From: Montifringilla adamsi
Lineage: Eukaryota > Chordata > Aves > Passeriformes > Passeridae
Reading direction: 5' to 3'
Assembly: GCA_017590115.1 (NCBI GenBank)
Contig: JAGGNK010011114.1
Coordinates: 2,533,733 to 2,597,732 of the forward strand
DNA length: 64,000 nt
In this document: one piece after another, positions 11,865 to 26,300 of the stretch
How the letters are laid out: each line of letters opens with the position of its first letter
Numbering within the stretch: position 1 is the stretch's first letter
Made by a program: the position numbers and the translations under genes
Notes under the pieces: model-generated
Told to the model about the DNA's origin: nothing
Seen by the model: only the letters and a program-made list of their open reading frames with translations
Databases searched by the model: none

Positions 11865-14800
11865 CTCTGACGCTCTCGCACGTTTTCTCCACTCGCTCTG
11901 CGGTGCGCTTTTGAATTGCTGGGCAGCACTCTCAGCTGGCTGCCATAAATTTCTTTCCTAATCCTGCCCCACTCCTGCGAACTCAAAGTCGAGATCTGGC
12001 CACTACAAGTGAGGAACAATGGGGTTTTGTGATGGAAATGCTGACCCCAGCCGACCTACAGCCATGAGCATCCTGTGCTGCTGGAAGGGCCCTTGGACGA
12101 GGTTCAGCTGAGCCACGTGCCACCCACCCTTCCTGCATGATTGATCAATTATTGATCATCCTACCTGCCCCGAGCTGGTGCTTACAGGGAGGGCAGAAGG
12201 GGAATGAATGGAAGAGTTTGGGTTTTTTAATGGTTGCCTGCCAGTGCTGTTGTATGTCTTTTATACCATGTGATTAAAGCCCGAATAGCGGCACATGCAA
12301 AGGTAACTGGTGCTCTTCTATTTTTTGACACACTGGTTTCACATGTAAATTTTTTTTTAAAAAGCAAAAGCTGAAAGCAGCGGTGAAGGGTAGAGACCCA
12401 GCTGAACTGCTTGGATGTTGTTTAAAAAAACCCTTATTTTATAAGTTTGATTAAGTAAGAGTGAATTTTCCTGAGCTTTCTGTGTTTGGTAGGAAGATTT
12501 ATGAGAATAAGCTAAATGGTGCTCTCAGGAAGCCAAAGTTCCCACAGAATTCAGGAAATCACGTATTTTTTTTTTTTTTTTCTGCAACACTAAAAAGAGC
12601 ATTCTGCATTAAAAGGCGTATCTGTAAGTCACTGATGTGCTGAGGGAGTGCAGCTGTGGTACTAATCCAGACCACTGTAATTTTACTCCCTGTTAGAAAA
12701 ATAAAATAACCAAAGGTGGATGTACATATATCTGGCAAATACTTTGCAATAATTTTATTTCTTTTAAACTGAAGAGTCAATCAAGACAATTAATTTTAAT
12801 CTGTAATCTTTAAATACTCCCCCTGTTGCTTCCCCACCAAATAAGTGTTACAGTTCACATCCACCATGAATATTTCAAAAGTCTTGTTGTTTTTCTCTCC
12901 TGTCATCTGACAGGTCTTTGTTTCTTTCTTTTCCTTTTTTATTTTTCTTTTTTTTTCAGTCTGAAGTAAAGTATTTGGTCTGAAATTTATTTCTTTCCTG
13001 AAGCAATTACAGCTGATTTTTACTGGGTGCACTTGTGATGCTGCTGCAGTTAATGGCCAAGCTCTGTCCCTGACATTTAACAAAGTGCAAGCACTTAAGT
13101 GAAATGGAAACTCTGATTTAAGATACGTTATTTCAAGCTTGTTTTCATAGTTACCGTTCAATTTGCAAAATGTGAACATGGATTGCTACAGGGATTCCAG
13201 GAGATCATGTTTTGGCTAAAGCTGTAACAGCAGCTTTTTTCCCATTATGTGCTTTCTCTGCTTATATTTAGTGAGCATTGCATTGAAGGATTAAAGTTGC
13301 ACCTTTTAAGGCAGTAACATTTTTTAACTGATTGTCCTATGAACTGACCTTTCTTCCTTTGGAATTTTGTGGACTGGAATTTCTTGTACAGCAGGATATC
13401 AGCAGGCTTGGCAGCCAAGGATCATCTCTTCCCAGGAAAAGCAGCCCCTTGTGTTGAAGGGAAGGTCCCACTGTGGATTTTCTAGCTGAGGTATTTTTGT
13501 CATTGAATTGAAGGCTAAAAATTTAAACAATCTCTTAAGAAAGTGGATAGAAAATCAGGGGTGAGTTCAGGAGCCACAAACCTGGACTCTGTTTTCATTC
13601 CAGCTATAAAAGTAATGTTTGTAAACAAAAAAAAAAAACCAAAAAAAACACCAAACTTTTCAAAGTTTCAGCAGCAAAGTTTCAGGTTGTTTATTTTTGA
13701 GCAAACAAACAACACTTAATTTAGAAAGACACAGAAATTAACACCTTTAAAAGATGCAGACTCATAATTTGTAGATGAGTATCCTTTGCTTGAGCAGGGA
13801 GGACAGGAGGAGCTGTTTAAAGTGGCATTGAACTCGCATCAGAGGACCAAAGCACTTGTCTGGGTTTTGTATTTTCCTGAGCAGTGAGGTAATGATTAGA
13901 TGATGAAATAAGAATATGAGCCAACAATCTCTCAAAGCAAGTGTTTGCATTAATGTGCCTGTCAGGGTTCCAAGACTGTGGTTACATCTCAGAAAATGAT
14001 AATATTGCTGGCAAATAGCTGTATTTAAAATGATCACCTTCTCCTGACTCTTTTTTAAATTATGGGAGCATTTCCACATACCTTGTAGATTTTCACACTG
14101 AGCTTTTTACTGTTTTGCAGTAATGAGCTGTCAGCTTTTTACAATTTCTTACCACTTCACGTTTCAAATATGGATCTTTATTTCTCCAGATTCTGAAGAG
14201 CTAAGATCAAAAGGGGCTTCCTTTTTAATTTTATTCCTTCAACAGCAACAGTTGAGTTCTGTTTGCCTCTTTCTTCCAACTGTGTAAGACCAGAAATTAA
14301 ATACCTGTTTAGTTCATCTACATTTAATACTAATTTGCAGTAACAACATGATAAAAGACAGAAGTTTTTAAGCAGCAGGGGGTTTAGAATTGTCTTGATC
14401 CCATCTGAATAAACCCTAAATTAGTGGTATTAACACAATTGGATCTGTGTTTTACCTGGTAAAGACCCTCCAGGGGATAAAAATGGCAGAGAGGAGGGAA
14501 AAAGGCATTCATCTAGAATAGCACTTAAATATATGCCTTGCCCCTTAGGATATAGGTACGTGCTTAAATTAAAGTATATTTTAAACACACTTCCTGAATC
14601 AGAGCTGTAGAGAGCAAGAGCTCCTGGAGTACATAAATAAAGGTTGAAAAACAAAGAGACAATGAAGTCAGGCAAGAAAGAGAGGAGAATTTAGAATTTT
14701 TTAGAACTATGAATAGTATCTGTTATAGAAAGTCAGGCCAGTTCATATTTTCAGAGCTTTGATCTAATTTCAGGGCATGACACTTCTGTCTGTCCTTTTC

Positions 14801-17800
14801 TAATGGGGAAGAAAGTGACTTCTCAGTGAAAAATAGTTTGGCATTGAGGAGAAGGTTACAAACCTGAACTGTTGGTAAATATAAACACAAATTAGAGAAA
14901 AAATTAGAGAAAAATTTTTTTTTTTGACAGCCAAATACAATTGATACTCAAATGTTGATATTCTGGAAGTTTCAGCTCAGTTCACAAAGTTTTTAATCTT
15001 TATGTGAAGTGTAGCACCATCTTACTTTTCTAGGTAGCTGTTTATGCTTCTCTGTACAAACAACAACAACAAAAATATTCACAAAGGGTATTTTTGCTTT
15101 TAGAAGCTTCATTCTGGGTTTGTCCTTTTTATAGTGTGTCTTTGTAACAGCACCCTTTAATTCCCCTGAAACCTTTTAAACTGCACTCTGTCAGCTTTGC
15201 TGCTGAATGAAGATCACCCCGAAGACGGATTTGTGGTAACTTTTTTTGGCCACCTTTCCCTTTTTCAAGGTGTGTTTCTAATCCCAAGCCCACTGGAGCA
15301 TGATTCAAGACATATTGCCTGATTTTATTCCGGCGCTCTGCTGGCTCCCCAGCAGTATCCAGGCACATGGCACATCTCTGGAATAAAGGCAGCAGTGAGC
15401 ATGTGGTGGGCTCTGTAGGTGGTTTCAGGTTGAAGAAGCTGCCTTCTTTCAGGTGGGAAGTCAGCCTGTCAGGCTGAGTTATGGGAACATGATTAGTGTA
15501 CCAAGTTCATTAAACGAAAACTTTTGCAGCTCTGTGTTCCCATTGCTCCCTGTTTGTTCCAGTGAAACAATCCAGTTTTTCATTCACTGAGTGGATTACC
15601 ATGTGTAGGCCCAGCAGGAGGACATTCCAGATTCCCCATTGATTTCCTCTGCCAGAAAGTTGCTTTGTGATTCTGGTTGGTGTCACATATAGAATCTGTA
15701 TTATCTGTTGTCTTTTGCCATGGTGGATATGAGCAAGCTTGTGTTTGGATAAAATGTGGAAGAACAGCAGGTAATGGCATGGATATCTCATGCAATGACA
15801 TGAATATGTCAACCAAACTATTACAGTTGCCCTTAAAATATTCTGCTCAGTACATTTAAATATGGTATATTTGTAACCCAAAAGGTTAAGCCCCATCAAG
15901 TAATCTTTTAACACAGAACATGATTAAGATTTGATAAAGAAGGGATGCCCTAACTTCAGATGTTGCTGTCATTTGTTATTTTGAGCAGCTGAGGAGATTC
16001 CCAGGTGACACACAGAGGTAAATTTCACTTTTTGTCAGCCAGGAGCTGAAATGTGGTGCCTGTTTACTTCATCATTGCTGTTTCCTTCCCTCATTCATAA
16101 AAAATCTTTCCTCAGTGATTGCAGTCACTTAGGGATAGCAAGGGCTGCAGGATCTGGCATCAGCCTTTGTGGGGCTCTGTGGTGCAGAGAGCATGGTCTG
16201 AGAGGTCATTCCTCCCAAAAGTGCTGTCTTGTGTAGTTTTCAGATTTCCTTTTTTTTTTTTTTTTAATAAGCAGTTTTATTAAAACTAAAGCCAAACTAA
16301 GGGAAACTATTTACGCAGGCTTTCAAGGGCACTTTGAAGATGTTTATCTGGCATCAATATTCATTAGGAGTGAGTTGCCTTCAGTCCATTTTATGCCTCT
16401 TAAAAGTCAAAGCCTAAAAGGTTTTTGACGAGGGGCGAGATGCTTTCTGTTGTTATTTATTTATATGCTTGTAACTGGCAAGAGTGACCTTCTTCCTAAT
16501 GAAATGTATCCTTTTCTGTTAAGATAAAAGTGGCCATTTCTGACTAAAAAGCAAACTGTTATCATTCAGGTATAGATTCTTCTCCAAGCAGTGAGCAATA
16601 TCCTTAAAAGGTTGTGCAGACCTGTCTGCCACAACAGCTACACTCTGCTTGTCTTTCAGGGACAAGATGGAAAAGGTCAATGAGGTACAATTGCTGTACT
16701 ATAATATTTACAGATAAAGTACCAGATATGCCTAATTTAGAAAAGAAACGTTGTGAGCTTTGCATCATTAATTCATTTTGTATTCTCCTTTTAAGCAGAT
16801 CTCCACAGATGATTGGTGGAGGGCTTAGAGATTACCTTAATAAATGTCTAGGCTAAATGGAGCTGAAAATTCAGAGGAATGGCTCAATTTGCCCAGTGTT
16901 CAGTGAAATAAGCTGGTGTGTCAGCCAGTTGTACACATAGGATTTTTGCTAATTGATCACAAGTCACATCCCACTGTTTCTTAAATGAGGGCATTCATCT
17001 TCAGGAGTGTCCTTGTAGAAGTGCAGAGTTTTATGTGCAAAAGGAACCTCCTCTACAGGACACCTGGGGTGGATTATGCCTTTTAGGTGCTACTGGCTGT
17101 TCTCATTCATTTTGAGCTTGAGCTACATTTAAAGCCTTTTAAAACCAGATAAGATGCCTACACACGAGTACTGAGGACAAACTAAGGGAAATCTAAAAGG
17201 TCCCCCTGATCTGTAAATGCATGAAGTGGCATTAAATGCATCACTGAGTGGCATTACTTATGCTATTTATTATTCAGTCTCTGAAAATGCTTTTGGAATT
17301 CTTTCAGTGCAACATTATATTTCACAAAAAATACATCTAGAAAGTTGAGACCTGAAGAGAGGAGTGAGTGTTGCATTAGACATCAGGTCTGCATCCTCAC
17401 AACAGCAGCGCAGGGAGGGCTGCTCAGATTTAATTCCAGATCAATATGAAGGCTGCCAGGGTCTGGTGAAGCAGACCAGGGACACATTGTCATTTTGTCT
17501 CTGCTGCCTGTTGTACAGCTCACACAAATCAAAGCACTTCAGCAGAGACAAGCCATGTTTCTGTGCCGATCAATCTCGGCTCAGGGAGCTGTCCTGGAGG
17601 CAGTGATGTTTTCCAGAGTGTCAGGTGTCTTTGATTTGGTTTCAGATGGATTCTGAGTCCCATCAGAGCAGCTGTTAGGAATGGCTGGAGTTCACCTCCC
17701 TACCTTGCTGAAGAGAAAGTGGCAGAAAGCTCACGGTGTGGTTTTTGATCCTTTTGGTCAACAATCTGAAAGAGGAACCAAGTAAAATTATGTGGGAATT

Positions 17801-19138
17801 ATTGGAAGCCACACATGTATTTGCAGTGTTGGTGAACCTGACCCCTTGGTTCTTCTTCATGCCGTGGGCATCCAGCAGAACCGAATTTTAGAGTTTAGCC
17901 TCAAAAGCAGCACATGCAAGTTGAGGAGAAAAATTAAAGGTGGGGAAACAGTGAAGCTGTGTTGGTCTTGGAAATAGTGTGCTGGCTGGTCATTCCATCA
18001 CACACTGCTTTTCCAGCAAGGGTTTTCTGACTTATCATGGTCTTCCACACCAGTTAAAAGACTCTTTCAGATCTTAAATAAGTGAGTACACCTCCTCCAG
18101 AACTTCTCCCAGAAGGAGGATGAACTGCAGGAAATCAGCCTCCAGGGATAAGCTGTTTTGGGAATTTAGGCATAACTTTTTTTTTTCCCCAACTATGAAA
18201 TAGCAAACCCAACCAAACATCACTTGAGATGATTTTTCTCTCAATAAAAGTTGAATTAAAGCAGCTTGAGTAAAGTGGAGGTTAAACAAAAACTAAATCA
18301 AAAACTATTGGAACAGTTATCTGTTCTCAGCAGTCCAAAGCAGTTGATTTTTATTGGGATTCAGGTTTTAGTGTTGGAAATCTTCAGCACACAATAAAGG
18401 CAGCTAAGCCTTCACCTTGAGTTTCATCTGTGAGTTTCTTACTCGCAGAATAAAAGAAGTCTATAATCGAATGTTTACCTGCTGTCTTAATATTTTTTAT
18501 GTTCTAATTACTACCTTCTATGTTGATGTTCAGTTTCTGGTGTTTTCACTAAGAAAAGTATTGAGTGTTGTAATGTGCTGGTAAGGGAAAAGGGGAAAAA
18601 ATATTATGAACCTATAGAGATCCAGGTAGGACTTGGATATTCACATGCTATGCATTTTGTATCATTATAAACCCTAGGAAGGAGAGAGATGGAAGGATGT
18701 GACACTGGTAATATTTTATAAGCTGCTTTACATTAATTTTGCACTGTTTTCAATAGCTACGTGTCAAAGAGCACAAGAAATCCAGCTGAGACCCCAGGAG
18801 CACGAGGCAGGAATCCTGCAGCGTGGAGTTTGGGAACTGATCTCTAGGAAACTGATTTTCATATGCTGTGCAAGTTTTACAATAGCTGGAACAGAGGGTT
18901 TGATTGACACTGTTTCTTCTTCACTCCTTATCGTTGGAATTGCATGTAGGAACTGTTGGATTTTGAAGTGTGTGAGGACATCTGTCATGGTAAATTTATT
19001 TTTGAACAAAGCCTCGGTGCCAAAACCCTACAAAAATCTGTCAAAGTATGCTTCTCATAAGTTATGTGGTCTCTACCATTAATAATGACTATTTTGATGG
19101 GCAAATGTTGCCTTCAGGACACAGACACTAATGCTGTC

Positions 19139-19232
19139 ATTGTTTTTTGTTGAGGTTTTTTTTTGTTTGTTTTGTTTTGATTTGGGTTTTTGTTGTTTGT
19201 TTGTTTATTTGTTTGTTGGGGGGTTTTTTTGT
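19139..19232. repeat. T/G-rich simple repeat (TTTG)n-like
   Basis: About 90 bp of ttg/tttg units, with no A or C except at scattered positions, ending in ggggggttttttt. Low-complexity DNA. Confidence 0.85.
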
Positions 19233-20249
19233 ACTGCCTTCCAAGGTCATTATGTTACAGTTCCAGCAAGAATGAAGAGCCATTCCTTTTTTGTTTTGCT
19301 AATTTACTGACTTTCTGCGAGCACTTAAATTCTCCTGGAATCTGGCATTAAATATTCCTTGGGTATTTCCTATTTGCAGCCAGCTGATTTTTGTGAGCTA
19401 TTCAAACATCTGAAGCTAGGCTGGCAGTGGTTAGTGCAGCCAGCTTTGAGTGCCTCCAGAAAACCCAGTTTTAGCTCTAGCATGTAGAAGTGCTAAAAAG
19501 GAGGAGGTGGTGAAAAGAGAAGTTGCAGCTGGCAAGTGGAAATTGAGACTTCTTGGATGCTTTGCTCCATCTTTGACTGAATGCATAACCTTAGCAGCAT
19601 GTTTCATCCATGAGGTGTCTCAGATACCACAGATACACAAGAAAGCAATGTTGGACAAACCTCTTGGACAAACGTCCCTGAAACAGTGACAGAAAATGCA
19701 GAGTGGCTTTGTTGCAGGTTTTAAAGCTTCAGAGTTCTCAGCACCCAAGCAGCCTTGCTGCTGCTTTGGTGAGCAGATTGCCTTTGGTGCTGAAGTGTTT
19801 ATCAAGGGCTCGCTCTTCTCAACTCACAAGGAACAAAAAAAATCCCTTCTCCACTGATGGTCTGCAATGACAACTCCAGTAATTCCATCTCAGCCCTCCA
19901 TGTACATTTATTTCCCTTCAGATGTATTTTTTATCTTGTATTTTTTTCAAATACTGAAGATAAAGATGACTCTGTTGGACTCAGATTTGAGGGGGACAGG
20001 TGGTTGGCACTTCCAGCACGGCACAAACCCAGGGTGCCTCAGAGGGAGCAGTGGGGGTTCCATGGAGCTGGAGATGCCCAGGTCTGCTGCTGGAGGTGTT
20101 CAAACCTTGTCTCGGGCTGTTGCCACAGTCCCAAGGGTCAGAACATCACTCTCGTGCAGGTATTCATAACCACGTGTCACGGATGTCATGAAGGCGATAT
20201 TGAGGTAGCGATATCCATTGTTTAATCTTTCTTAAGTAAAGAAAAGAGC

Positions 20250-20436
20250 ATGAAAAACTTCTTTGAAGTGTAGGTGGCACTGGAACAGGTTGCCCGGAGA
20301 GGCTGTGTATCCCTCACTGGGGATATTCCAGAACCTTCTGGATGGAATCCTGTGCTCTGGGATGGCCCTGCCTGAGCAGGAAGGCTGGACCCCATAACCA
20401 CTGTGGTCCCCTCCAACTTCACCCTCTGGGAATTAA
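20250..20436 (+). mobile_element. CR1 LINE 3'-end fragment, sense strand
   Basis: The stretch ggcactggaacaggttgccc, followed by agaggctgtg and later ggtcccctccaacttcaccc, is the recognisable 3' end of avian CR1 elements read in sense orientation. It ends in a short ctgggaatta/ctgggatta repeat, as CR1 copies end in short tandem 8-10-mers. It is 5'-truncated, non-autonomous and diverged. Family identity is from memory of avian CR1. Confidence 0.85.
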
Positions 20437-22177
20437 TCTGGGATTAATTTAGTAATAAATAGAACTCTTAAAATTATTACACTTAAAAAAAAGATATATT
20501 TTAACAGAAAATATCTACTCCCATATAATACATGAAATTCAGTACTCCTGTAAGTTATTTAAGCCTCTTTCCAAATTTATTTCTTAGTTATGCAATGAGA
20601 TGCATTAGGATTTCAATATCCTAATAAAATTTTCACTTATGTCGTGTGAAGAACAAATTAGACCGATAAGTAATTGATGCTTGATTTTAAAATTAGAAGC
20701 TTACAAAGCTTAATTTGAGGACAATTTCCCTTTTTGTATCTAATATGCCATTTTGAGAGAGATGTTTCTAGATGGAGTGTCAGTCTGACTTTGGTATTTT
20801 TATTTTTGCCTCTTATAAAGAGCAGGGTTGCATTGGCTTGTGTTGTCTTGCATCAGAGTTGTTCTGCCTTAGAGGAAGTTTTGATGACTGTGAAAACTCA
20901 GGAGAAAGAGAGGGAACAGAATTGCTGCTTTTTATGGTTGGCTCATAACTTGGTGTGCCAAGTTTAGTGTTACTTTTGTGTTCTACTTTCCAGATCACTA
21001 ATAAAAGGGAAGTTTCTTGTTCCTAAATCTCTAATTAGGCTCGATTTTACAAATTATGTTGTTTAGATAAAAGCTGTGAGATGACTCACGTGGGCATGAG
21101 AAGAATTGTTATGGACATGAGATAATCCACAATCTGCTCATCAGGAATTTCTGATTACCCAGTCTATCTCCTTTACAGATATTCCTTCCAGGACCTCCTC
21201 CAGTGATGTTCAGCAGGCTGTGATGGTTCAAAATTGAAAAATTAATTGACGTAAATTCTATTAAAATGTTGTTTTTTTTAAAGTTGCAACTGTATTTTTA
21301 AACAAGAACAGCTAAAACTAGTTGGGAAATTTTAAACTCTGGTTCTTGGAAAACTTTCCTGTTATCAGTGAGTCTTAACACTGATAAAATGCTGCAAAAG
21401 AGTGAAGAATGGTGTCTATTTTCTGATCAAGCCCTGAGATTTAGTTTTGTAATGGCTAAACCACTGCATTTGCAAATAACTTGAGTTGAACAATAATAAT
21501 TTTTAATTGTATGGAAAACCTCAATATAGTTTATTTTCAACATGCATCCCAAAGTCTTCTCAATTTAGTTCCCAGGTTATCCTGCAGGAGAGCAAAAGTG
21601 CTGCTGTCTAATTGTAAATTTCTCAGTGGATTTTTTGATACATGAGAAAGTTTTTTACCATCTCCCTAGGCATTTTTATGATCAATTTAATTATTTCATT
21701 CTGGCATCCTGCTTGATGATCATCCTTTGTAATTTAATATGGTGGGAGATGAGTATTTTCCACTCATCAAAGAGTAAAATCCTTTGTGTTTTGTTTCTCT
21801 GAAGTGGAGAGCGTAAAATTCTAATGTGAAGTGTGTCATAAGTGATGGTTTGGGGGAGCATTTTTTATTTTTATTATGAAAGTCTAGTTTATCTGTTTAA
21901 CAATGCCTTTATGGTATTTTTCTTTTTTATTTCTTCATTTTATTTTTCCTTTAAAAGGTGAGAAGTAGTAGTCTAACAGATAAATCCTTTGTGTGATTGA
22001 ATTTCTGGCTCCCTGGGATCCTTTGGAGTGCTGAATCCCTCTGGCTCTTTCCCAGTTCCCTGGCTGTGGTACCAAGCTCTCATGTGGCTGGATAGCAATA
22101 GCTTGGACATTTATAGTGGTGTGACTGGATGCCATCTAATGTGCCATTTAGTTCTTTTCTCTATTTCTGGTTTTGTT

Positions 22178-22179
<2 letters not shown>

Positions 22180-22210
<31 letters not shown>
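22180..22210. repeat. T31 homopolymer
   Basis: An uninterrupted run of 31 T. It would be the poly(A) of a minus-strand retrocopy if one existed, but the sequence on its right (from ggtgtgggagc) was not recognised as any gene or SINE. Confidence 0.9.
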
Positions 22211-22211
<1 letters not shown>

Positions 22212-23304
22212 GTGTGGGAGCATATTCTTAGCACAAGTAATTTGTATGAAATGCAAATGTGCCAGTTGTCCTGGCACTGGTTACCTTACATAACTCCACC
22301 AAATGGCCATGATTCAAGAAAAAGCTCTGTTTGTGCAGGTGCTAAGTGCATTTTCAGAAGCCAAAATGTGAAAGTGTTTGTTGTACTGTCAAGAAATCAT
22401 TCTTTTCACTCGCTACTGAGATGAATTATAGATTTCCAAACTATGCTTGTGCTATTTGTGATGCACCATCTGCATTCTTCACAGCAACTTTAGCATGACC
22501 CTGGTACTGGTTAATAGAGGTTAAAAGGCTCTGCCTGTGGTAGCAGGGCTTCAAACAGGGATGGTTTTTGTGTGCCTTACAAGAGATTTCAGGATCTTGA
22601 ATTGACAGCTTCCATGCTTTGGCTCTGACAGAAACAGCTAAGCAGGTTTTTTTTTTTTTTCCTTGACCTGATAAATATGAGTAGAAAATGTCAAATTACA
22701 GGTGAGGGAGTGACCTCTCAGATGAAATAATTTGGTATGGACCTAATTTTAGCAGGATGGTAGCTGTGTGGAGCAGGGTTTATGGCTTGCTGGGGATGCT
22801 GTGCTGCAGAGATCCAGCTGGAGCCATGCAGAGTTCATGCTCTGTGACACCAGGAGAGCACATCCTTGGCAAACCTTGAGCAGAAACCAGAGTGGAGCAT
22901 CCCAGGGTCCTTCCCTTTGCTCCCTGAGCTAAGAAACAGCAGAGAATCTCTGGGCTTCACGGGGCAAACACCCCCAAATTGATGTGGTTTTGTAGATTCC
23001 CATCCTTAGGAAGGAGACAATACTCAAGAGCTGGCCAAAGATCCCAGACTTTCCCTGATCAAACAGCTTCCTAAGCCTTTTCTAACCATAAATATGATGA
23101 TAACCACTGCAGCATGCCCATATGCTTGCATGGATGCAAAGAGCCTTAAAAACACCAATATTTAACAGCAAAGTGTGGGCCATTATTTCAGACTTGTGAC
23201 GCTGGAGCTTTGTTCCAGTCATTGCCACTGCAACTGCACCAAGTGCAAGGTTTTGTTTGTCTCCAAATTCCTTGCAGAATAAATATTGCTGGTGCAGGCA
23301 CTGA

Positions 23305-23360
23305 AGAATATAATAAGAAAAAGAATATAATAAGAAAAAGAAGAATATAATAAGAAAAAA
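23305..23360. repeat. 17-20-bp tandem repeat, 3 copies
   Basis: Three units beginning agaatataataagaaaa are placed head to tail with small length differences. Confidence 0.93.
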
Positions 23361-26300
23361 TGGTGCTCATCATACAAAGATCACTGTGTTTGCCTGCTCT
23401 GTACATTGCATTTCATATTTTCCCTACAGCTTTTGAAGGTGGCCCATGGAAAGGGCTGTAAATGCCAACAGGGCACAGCACCACAGTGCCTCATTTCTGC
23501 CACAGAAGGGATTTTATCAGTTAAATACTGAACATACCCAGAAGTGTGTTTGGCATCCGTTTAGGCAGATGTTCAGAATGAAAAGCGTGTTATGAATGAG
23601 ATGCCTCTCACTCCATCACTGCCTATGAAAATTGTGTTAGTCATTAATGGAGGAAAAATGGTATTTTTTAAATAAATCTGACAAAGTTAGGATGATGTTT
23701 TGGGATTAGGGTATGTACATGTCAGTGTGTGTGTGTGCATGGTATAATTTTAAGATCTCTGGCAGTGCAATGGTAATAGAAACGTGAGGGGAAAAAAGAA
23801 GAAAAAAGAGGAATTTTTTGGGTGGTTGTTTCGTTGGTGGTTTTTTTTTGGATTTTTTTTTTTTTTTTTTTTTAATATGTATTTTGTCATTCCTTTCAGC
23901 ATGAAAGCCTTTTTCTTTTCCCTCAGTGTCAGAGGCTCAAACCTCACTCCACTGTTTGATTTATTGGATTGGCAGCCTTCAGGTACAGGAATAGCAGTGC
24001 AGGGCATTTTATCTCCTCGCTGGACTACATCAATATGGAATGGATTTCTCCAGGTTTTCAGTTTAGTATAATTCCCTCAGAGTGGTCTAACTGGGTGAAA
24101 ACTCTTGTTTTAATAGCTGAGAATTACTTGGAAACATTGATGTGTTTTCCATGAGGATGTCACCGTGTACCTTTTCCCAGGAAGATGATTTTTATGAAGA
24201 AAATGAACTTCCAAAAAGCAGCATGCCATGCAATAGGTGATTTTTAAAGCAATGTTTCTGCAGCACAGCTGTTATTCTGGTTTCTCTGTGGGTGCTCAGA
24301 GCACCCCACAGCCACACACAGGAGTGGTGTCACACCCCAAGAAAAAACTGTGAATATTTCTTCGCTCAGAAATGAAACTGTGATGTTCCAGAAGCCTTTG
24401 AATGTGTGTTTTACGTGGCCTTGCTCCAGCTGACCCTTCGGAGAGCCATGGGGTCTTTCTGGTGTAAATGCTTGGTGGAAAATTAAGACCTCAGCTTAAA
24501 CATCAGAAAACTTGTCATTATGTCAGATGTAAAATATGTGGTGTCAAGAGGTCTGCAGGAGTTTCTACCATTGGCTATGAACTGGGGAAAAGCTTTTAAC
24601 CTCCTCTTTTATTTTAAACCATTTACAAAAATATGTGACAGCTCACAGCTGTCATCTTATGAAGGACCTTAGAAAGAATTTTAAGGGTTTTGATCAGTTC
24701 TTTTTATAAAGATATGAAAAAAAAAAAAAAAGTTGTGCCTGAGCTGAACTGTGACTCTTGTTGAGTTTGCTGGTAAAGGTTTGTATTTTAATACAGGAAA
24801 GCTCTGCCTTATCCCCAAGCAAAGCTGAATTCAGGAGTTGAATGAACTGGTCCTGTCATTTTTGAAGTTATTTCTTGGGGGAATGGGTGGTAGGTTTTCT
24901 TTTTTGTACTTGAGTATAATTTACAACATTTTATCTGTAATTAAAAAAAAACAAACCAACATTTCAGCAAGTTTTTAAAATATGTGTATTGAGTGCGTTT
25001 CAATAGAATTATTCTTATAAAAGGATAAATGGTTTCTCTTGAAGTTCCACTTCTGGCCACATGAAGTTGATCATGCTTTTGGTGCAGGGACCACACCAAC
25101 CCCTCAGGTGCTGTGTTGTGAGGAGATACCTTTAGCAGTTTATCTCTAACATTCAGTTATTGGCACTTGTCACTTCTGGGAACTCTAATCCTCACCTTTC
25201 CCTAAGGAGAGAGCATTTGCAAACATCCCAGTTCCACAACAAACTCTTTCCTTCGGCACTGGAGGGATGCCTGGCTTGGAGAGAAATCGTGATTTTCTAA
25301 ACCCACAGAGCTAATTATGCAGAACATTTATGGTGCATATTCAGAGATGGTAATAAAGGCACTTTTAGCCCTGAACAAAAGCCCAAGCTTGGAGGAAACG
25401 GGAGGAAACAATAGAATTTTTCACAGAATATTTGAATAATGAGATCAGTACAAGATAGCACGCTGAAGACACCTTTTAGGCAATTTAGGTACTTAGAGCT
25501 ATTATTAAACCACTGAGGACCTAGAAGTGCAACGTTGCATGAGATTATGTGCAAGGATCATTTCCTGCACTTCATAACTCTGTCACCCGCTGGCAGCAAA
25601 GAGAAAGGAACTTCCTTGTGCATGGCTGAAAGGTTTGGGCTGATTTATGTGACGTGGGTGCCCAGCTGGCATGATGGACGAAATCATCTCTTCTCCTGAT
25701 GAACTTCTCGCTGTTTCACAAGGGCTTTGATGTGTTTTGAGCAGGTTTACAACCTGCCCTGTGACAGTTTCCGTGCCCAGTCAGTGGAGACAAATTGGAG
25801 ATGGGTGGCAGTGGAATCTTAAAAAATGTGCTGACATCCCAGCTGAACCACAGACATATGATCTGATTGATTTTGTTTTGGGTGGGGATTTTTTTTTGTT
25901 GTTTTGTTTTGGTTTTGGGGGTTTTCTTGGTTTGTTGTTTTGGTTTTTTTTTTTGATTCCTGGGTGAATGTAGAGAGTTGCTGTCCCTTGAGGTCCCTCT
26001 GCTCCGTTTTTCTCAGGAGATGGGGGTTTTTAATTGATGTGTGCAGAAATAAATCAGAGTCCCCTTTTCACTCAGCACTAATGCTTCTGTTACAGAGTTT
26101 GCTGGTTTTCTCTTGCTGGGCAGCTCTTTTGGTGTGGTGTGATCTCAGATGCTGGAATATGCAGTCAGCACTTTCTCATTTGTCTCTCTCTGGTGTTAAT
26201 TACAAAGCCTTTGCAGCCTGCTCCATTGCTTCTTTTCAACTGTGTTTAGTCAGGCTTATTTCTGAAACTAAATAAAGGACAAGGAACTGAAGAATTAATA

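Larger units (their letters stand above)
11579..20249. other. Intron 3 stretch, no gene seen
   Basis: AT-rich intron with small local features only: the 21-bp tandem repeat at 11806-11864, a palindrome at 12142-12158, A-rich pieces near 13629-13650 and T/G-rich DNA at 19139-19232. No interspersed repeat was recognised in the rest. Confidence 0.55.

Noticed and set aside
18699..19082. 127-codon + frame with a hydrophobic start
   Set aside because: The start resembles a signal peptide only by composition. There is no domain, and the antisense strand is also open in an 81-codon frame.
22160..22260. Processed pseudogene ending at the T31 run
   Set aside because: The sequence next to the run did not match any gene, and no target-site duplication was visible.
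23305..23360. CRISPR-like array
   Set aside because: The units are contiguous with no spacers, and the host is a vertebrate. It is a simple tandem repeat.
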